Below, in pieces: positions 6,201 to 9,579 of a DNA stretch of 9,579 bases (position 1 is the stretch's first letter; each line of letters starts with the position of its first letter). The position numbers and the translations under genes were made by a program. Where the stretch lies: assembly GCA_003450735.1 (NCBI GenBank), contig DMEZ01000014.1, positions 183,280 to 192,858 of the forward strand. The letters are read 5' to 3'. This stretch comes from Elusimicrobiota bacterium (GTDB lineage Bacteria > Elusimicrobiota > Elusimicrobia > UBA1565). Below the pieces are notes generated by a model. The model was not told the origin of the DNA, made no database searches, and worked only from the letters and a program-made list of their open reading frames with translations.

Positions 6201-7658
6201 TCATGGACATCCCTGTCTAGTTGCTGGTTGGGGGAAATAGGACGGCAACTTCATCAGGAATTGGAACAACTGGTCCAGCGAGAAGACTTTGTATATGCTT
6301 ATCGCGCCACCTGGCGTCGCGTACCCGAACTCATTGACCGGCTGGAAATTCCCAAAGTCAAATCCCCTTGCATACGCACCGGTGATCGGTGAACCCAACA
6401 AAGGAGGAGCAACTTGCGCTGAGTAATTCCATCCCAGACTAGCGTTTTGATTTGAATGCGTGATTGATGCTCCGGGTGTGCCGAGTGCAAAGCCGGCGTA
6501 TGGATAATAGTTGCCTTTTTCACTAATAACGCCGACAGTAATAGGAATCCCGAAATCGCGAACGAAGTTAAAGTTCCAGTAATCGAGTCCAAGGGGATCG
6601 ACGTACTTCAGCGGGTTGTTGGCCGAGTACGCGAACAAGTTCAAATCCCCCCCCGCGAACCCGATCGGATCCTCCTGCATGAACGTCCCCGCATCCGGAT
6701 CCTGCTCCCTATGCCCCATGTGGTTCTGCCCCGTCTCCCAATCGTGCTCCGTCCCACCACCGTACATGAACGAGTTCCCCACCCCAGACATCCCCAGCAA
6801 CGTCCCCGACCCATCCCTCACGGTCGGCTTCCCGTACGCCGTATATTCGTAGCTCTCAACCACGCTCCCGCTTGCGTTCGTCAAAGCCACAACGCTCCCC
6901 AGCGCGTCAGCGTGGTAGTAATAGTCAGTCGTTCCCTGCCTCATCGCCAGCGGCGACCCCAACCCCGGCCCGTGCGTGAACAAGGCCAGCAGGTTGTTCG
7001 AGCCGTCCAATATCGCCAACACATCATCGTTGTCGTAGACGTACCTCAAAGTCTTGCTCGTGTCCCCGCTCAAGCTCTTCTCGATACGCCTTCCCTTCGC
7101 GTCGTACTTGTACGTCCATACCGCCCCGTCCGGAAGATGCGCTTCAACGCGGCGGTTCTCGCTGTCGTAGACGTAGCTCGTCGTCTGCCCCGTCAGCTTA
7201 CCCGTCGCCGATATCCGGTTACCGTTCGCGTCGTGGCCGTACGTATAGAAGTTATCCCACCGTATCCTGTTGGCATAGTCGTAATCGAACACCGTCCCGC
7301 TCGAATCCGCTATCCTGTTCCCAGCCTTGTCATACTCGAACGTCTCGACCGCCCCGACCGGCCCATCCGGACCCAGGTTCACGGCGAACGTCAGCCTGTG
7401 CAGAACGTCGTAGACGTATATATGCGCCCCGCTCAGATCGTATTTGCTGAGCCGGTTGCCCGCGTTATCGTATACGTAGGTCGCATAGGCGACCACGTAG
7501 CTTCCCAGGGCATGGTAAACCGCCGTAGACTGTCCCGCCGCGTCATAGCCGTAGCCCGCCTCGACGCCGTTAGGGTAGCGCAATAGCGTCTGCCGGCCCA
7601 GCAGATCGTAATCGAACGCGAACGTCCCGGAGGGGCTAATTTTTTCGTTGCTTGACAT
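6201..7658 (-). CDS. RHS2: orphan RHS core plus distinct 127-aa C-terminal tip (putative toxin)
   Basis: This 485-aa frame lacks the N-terminus of a full RHS protein. Residues 8-343 are YD-repeat RHS core (YDNAGNRL, YDANGNRI-like units, ADALGSV, DPIGFAGGD), about 93% identical by eye to the neighbouring copy, with one extra Gly in MYGGGTE. The hinge P-x4-DPLGL ends at residue 358 (6585), and both core Asp motifs (EDPIGF, VDPLGL) used by RHS self-cleavage are kept. The tip (359-485) is unrelated to that of RHS1. It is rich in Gly and aromatics, reads like short beta-strands (ISIYKVF near its end), ends QGCP, and I do not recognise it. The first ATG lies within the end of the lipoprotein gene with only a weak GGG upstream, so it may be a silent cassette that gains expression by recombination with RHS1, as known for orphan Rhs tips in enterobacteria. 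Confidence 0.88.
   Translation of the reverse strand: MSSNEKISPSGTFAFDYDLLGRQTLLRYPNGVEAGYGYDAAGQSTAVYHALGSYVVAYATYVYDNAGNRLSKYDLSGAHIYVYDVLHRLTFAVNLGPDGPVGAVETFEYDKAGNRIADSSGTVFDYDYANRIRWDNFYTYGHDANGNRISATGKLTGQTTSYVYDSENRRVEAHLPDGAVWTYKYDAKGRRIEKSLSGDTSKTLRYVYDNDDVLAILDGSNNLLALFTHGPGLGSPLAMRQGTTDYYYHADALGSVVALTNASGSVVESYEYTAYGKPTVRDGSGTLLGMSGVGNSFMYGGGTEHDWETGQNHMGHREQDPDAGTFMQEDPIGFAGGDLNLFAYSANNPLKYVDPLGLDYWNFNFVRDFGIPITVGVISEKGNYYPYAGFALGTPGASITHSNQNASLGWNYSAQVAPPLLGSPITGAYARGFDFGNFQPVNEFGYATPGGAISIYKVFSLDQLFQFLMKLPSYFPQPATRQGCP
6640..7637 (-). repeat. Duplicated RHS core segment, copy 2 (about 1 kb)
   Basis: It matches 8515-9509 nearly base for base, shifted by 1872-1875 bases, the change being one 3-base insertion near 6763. 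The upstream edge is sharp: the copies agree from AGCCCCTCCGGGACG on and differ immediately before it. Toward the tip, similarity fades shortly after the G8 tract, leaving only the protein motif P-x4-DPLGL. Confidence 0.92.
6647..6654 (-). repeat. G8 homopolymer at the core/tip boundary of RHS2
   Basis: On the coding strand the tract reads GCG GGG GGG GAT (A-G-G-D). Losing one G gives ATT TGA directly after it. Gaining one G gives a frame ending in TAA 26 codons past the tract, at about the tip's fifth codon. Either slip therefore removes the tip. Whether the length varies in nature is not known. Confidence 0.75.
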
Positions 7659-8028
7659 AGTAATAGCCCAGGTCGGGATCGATACATAGCCGAATATCTC
7701 CGGTTAGGGATCTTTCAACTTGGACAATCCAAAATCCTGGTTGGGCAGTGCCGTATCCAGACAATCCGAAGGAGAATTTGGAGAATGTTATTGTCGGCTT
7801 GCCGTTTGTATACTCGAATTCCCATTTGTCACTGGCCTTGAATTCTTTGCTTTCATGCGTCTTGAAATAGTGCACATAGGTTCCATCTGAGTTCAATTGC
7901 AAGTTATCAATGGCCTTCCTGTGGTTAGCTTCGTATCTCCCTATTACAAATGAGCGGTCAATCATTCTCGAGCAACCCAGGCATGTTACAAGCGTGACTA
8001 GGACGAAATATCTCCAATTGATAGTCAT
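7636..8028 (-). CDS. Small putative lipoprotein, candidate immunity protein for the RHS1 tip
   Basis: The product is 130 aa. I chose ATG at 8028 rather than 8100 because it forms an ATGA overlap with the RHS1 stop and opens directly on a leader (MTINWRYFVLVTLVTCLGC). Cys19 after L-G is a plausible lipid-attachment site, though position -3 is Cys rather than the usual Leu. The mature part has polar strands such as DKWEFEY, NGKPTITFSKFSFG and RLCIDPDLGYYYVKQ, suggesting a small beta-rich fold. From memory it resembles an uncharacterised family of short bacterial lipoproteins. It sits between an RHS tip and the next core copy, the normal place of an immunity gene; a membrane-anchored periplasmic partner would suit a toxin met in the periplasm (inference). 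The stop codon is made at the repeat junction, so the last residues may be altered. Confidence 0.82.
   Translation of the reverse strand: MTINWRYFVLVTLVTCLGCSRMIDRSFVIGRYEANHRKAIDNLQLNSDGTYVHYFKTHESKEFKASDKWEFEYTNGKPTITFSKFSFGLSGYGTAQPGFWIVQVERSLTGDIRLCIDPDLGYYYVKQRKN
8025..8028 (-). promoter_or_regulatory. ATGA stop/start overlap coupling RHS1 to the lipoprotein gene
   Basis: RHS1 ends ...CGC AGA TGA and the lipoprotein starts ATG ACT, sharing four bases. This arrangement usually gives coupled translation, keeping a toxin and its immunity protein at linked levels. Confidence 0.8.
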
Positions 8029-9579
8029 CTGCGCATCGGCTCCATCCACGTATATACCTGAGTCATATTGCCTCCGAATCGAAAAGAGTCTCGATTCCAT
8101 GATGGTCCATACCCATAGAGTAAAGAAGTCATACTTGTCGTATTAGTCAGGGTAAAAGTAAGCGTATTGTCAGGATTTGGAATAATATCTATGCGGTAGT
8201 TGCCTACAAATTGTCGTGTCGAATTTGAGCCGGCCTGCCAGAGCCCCTCCAGACCAAACCCTGCTCTGTAGTTGGTGAGCGGGTCATATTCTCCGCATTG
8301 CATTCCTACATTCTTACTGTAAAATGCCTCGCGAGCCCTATGAACACCCGGGGCAAATCGCAAATCGAACACTTGATTGCTTCCGGATCCGAAGGTTCTA
8401 GATCTGTGGCCTGTTCCCGAAGCCCACTCCCACAACATTTGGCGAGACTCTTTCCAACTAAGTCCCAATGGATCTATCAGATTGGTTGGGCTCTCCGCAG
8501 CGAACGCAAAAAGATTCACATCCCCCCCCGCAAATCCGATCGGATCCTCCTGCATGAACGTCCCCGCATCCGGATCCTGCTCCCTATGCCCCATGTGGTT
8601 CTGCCCAGTCTCCGGATCGCGCTCCGTCCCACCGTACATGAACGGGTTCCCCACCACCGACATCCCCCGCAACGTCCCCATCCCATCCCTCACGAAAGGC
8701 CTTCCGTACGCCGTGTACTCGTAGCTCTCAACCACGCTCCCGCTCGAGTTCGTCAAAGCCACGACGCTCCCCAGCGCGTCCGCGTGGTAGTAATAGTCCG
8801 TCGTTCCCTGCCTCATGGCCAATGGCCGCCCCAGCCCCGGCCCATGCGTGAACAAAGCCAGCAGGTTGTTCGAGCCGTCCAATATCGCCAACACATCCTC
8901 GTTGTCGTAAACGTACCTCAACGTCTTGCTCGCATCCCCGGTGAGCGACTTCTCTACCCTCCGTCCCTTCGCGTCGTACTTGTACGTCCATACCGCCCCG
9001 TCCGGAAGATGAGCTTCAACGCGGCGGTTCTCGCTGTCGTAGACGTAGCTCGTCGTCTGCCCCGTCAGCTTCCCCGTCGCCGATATCCGGTTACCGTTCG
9101 CGTCGTGCTCATACGTATAGAAGTTGTCCCACTGTATCCTGTTCGCATAGTCGTAATCGAACACCGTCCCGCTCGAATCCGCTATCCTGTTCCCAGCCTT
9201 GTCATGCTCGAACGTCTCGACCGCCCCGACCGGCCCATCCGGGCCCAGGTTCACGGCGACTGTCAGCCTGTGCAGAACGTCGTAGACGTATAAATGCGCC
9301 CCGCTCAGATCGTACTTGCTGAGCCGGTTGCCCGCGTTATCGTATGCGTAGGTCGCATAGGCGACCACGTAGCTTCCCAGGGCATGGTAAACCGCCGTAG
9401 ACTGTCCCGCCGCGTCATAGCCGTAGCCCGCCTCGATGCCGTTGGGGTAGCGCAATAGCGTCTGCTGGCCCAGCAGGTCGTACTCGAACGCGAACGTCCC
9501 GGAGGGGCTTACCAATTGTATGAGCCGGTTCATGCCGTCGTATTGGTAGCTGAAGCTCCCCCACGGCGTGCTCATGCCT
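8025..9579 (-). CDS. RHS1: C-terminal part of an RHS/YD-repeat protein with a 144-aa tip (putative toxin), 5' end off window
   Basis: The frame is open at the right edge (a Gly codon precedes the first ATG at 9575), so that ATG is probably internal and the true N-terminus lies beyond the window. Counting from it, residues 1-372 are RHS core with YD repeats, ADALGSV, EDPIGFAGGD and the hinge P-x4-DPLGL ending at 8460. RHS cores form a hollow shell holding the tip, which is released by Asp-dependent cleavage after this hinge. The tip (373-516) contains GTGHRSRTFGSGSNQV, APGVHRAREAFY, GFGLEGLWQAGSNSTRQFVG and NTTSMTSLLYGYGPSW. I recall similar tails on other RHS-type proteins but cannot name the domain or its activity. 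It is a candidate toxin because of its position and the lipoprotein gene coupled to it. Confidence 0.92.
   Translation of the reverse strand, partial: GMSTPWGSFSYQYDGMNRLIQLVSPSGTFAFEYDLLGQQTLLRYPNGIEAGYGYDAAGQSTAVYHALGSYVVAYATYAYDNAGNRLSKYDLSGAHLYVYDVLHRLTVAVNLGPDGPVGAVETFEHDKAGNRIADSSGTVFDYDYANRIQWDNFYTYEHDANGNRISATGKLTGQTTSYVYDSENRRVEAHLPDGAVWTYKYDAKGRRVEKSLTGDASKTLRYVYDNEDVLAILDGSNNLLALFTHGPGLGRPLAMRQGTTDYYYHADALGSVVALTNSSGSVVESYEYTAYGRPFVRDGMGTLRGMSVVGNPFMYGGTERDPETGQNHMGHREQDPDAGTFMQEDPIGFAGGDVNLFAFAAESPTNLIDPLGLSWKESRQMLWEWASGTGHRSRTFGSGSNQVFDLRFAPGVHRAREAFYSKNVGMQCGEYDPLTNYRAGFGLEGLWQAGSNSTRQFVGNYRIDIIPNPDNTLTFTLTNTTSMTSLLYGYGPSWNRDSFRFGGNMTQVYTWMEPMRR
8515..9509 (-). repeat. Duplicated RHS core segment, copy 1 (about 1 kb)
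   Basis: Partner of 6640-7637. In RHS1 the core runs on upstream past 9509 into GMNRLIQLV and off the window, so this copy is the likelier parent and the other the partial duplicate. Substitutions are scattered, so the duplication is not brand new, or only partly homogenised. Confidence 0.92.
8522..8529 (-). repeat. G8 homopolymer at the core/tip boundary of RHS1
   Basis: Same codon context as in RHS2 (GCG GGG GGG GAT). One G fewer gives ATG TGA directly after the tract. One G more gives a frame ending at TAG overlapping the last Leu codon of the DPLGL hinge. Both slips remove the tip and would also uncouple the ATGA-linked lipoprotein gene. Confidence 0.75.

Noticed and set aside
7636..8100. 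Upstream start at 8100 for the lipoprotein gene, giving 154 aa.
   Set aside because: The extra 24 residues lie inside the RHS1 tip and would bury the secretion leader. The ATG at 8028 gives a leader at the N-terminus and an ATGA overlap.
6711..9293. Long plus-strand frames of 291 and 331 codons (6711-7586 and 8298-9293).
   Set aside because: They lie antisense to the two RHS cores, resemble each other only because the cores are duplicated, and are Arg/Pro/Val-rich as expected from reading GC-rich YD repeats backward.
9573..9575. ATG at 9575 as the true start of RHS1.
   Set aside because: The frame stays open upstream to the window edge, and a protein starting here would begin in the middle of YD repeats.

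Overview
All supported genes lie on the minus strand, so the window reads right to left. It shows two linked surface or secreted systems in a fairly GC-rich bacterium that is probably Gram-negative. Signs of this are a Sec signal peptide, a lipoprotein-type leader, RHS/YD-repeat toxins, and a very large secreted protein built from OmpL47/Ig-like modules and a Gly-rich stretch. From memory, this combination recalls Elusimicrobiota and some Myxococcota/Deltaproteobacteria. The phylum is a tentative inference; no rRNA or marker gene is present.

Right part (9579 to about 5836): an RHS toxin cassette array. An RHS protein entering from beyond the right edge (RHS1) ends in a variable 144-aa tip. 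Its stop codon overlaps the start of a small putative lipoprotein (ATGA). The lipoprotein ends exactly where a second copy of about 1 kb of RHS core begins (RHS2, about 93% identical protein by eye). RHS2 carries a different 127-aa tip and is followed by a small three-TM membrane protein. This is the layout of a main RHS toxin plus a displaced 'orphan' core-tip cassette, each tip followed by a candidate immunity gene. Tips and candidate immunity genes have lower GC (about 40-43% in hand-counted lines) than the core (about 52-60%). Both core copies hold an in-frame G8 tract just before the core/tip junction, and a one-base slip in either direction gives a stop before the tip.

Spacer (5835 to 5625): a 51-codon ORF resembling the N-terminus of an IS1182-type transposase, a perfect 9-bp hairpin inside it, a 13-bp palindrome, and a good Shine-Dalgarno.

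Left part (5624 to 1): one uninterrupted ORF of at least 1874 codons, starting at GTG and still open at the left edge. It has a signal peptide, a short N-terminal domain, 15 tandem beta-sandwich-like modules of 92-121 residues separated by D-x-x-P-P-type linkers, a 'W..N-W' domain, then a Gly-rich stretch ending in poly-G. A search requiring an ATG and an in-window stop would miss it, though it fills nearly 60% of the window.

Working model (inference): RHS1 and RHS2 supply interchangeable toxic tips with cognate immunity proteins acting in the envelope. The giant protein is an adhesin or surface scaffold, possibly itself the front half of another RHS-type protein continuing past the left edge.
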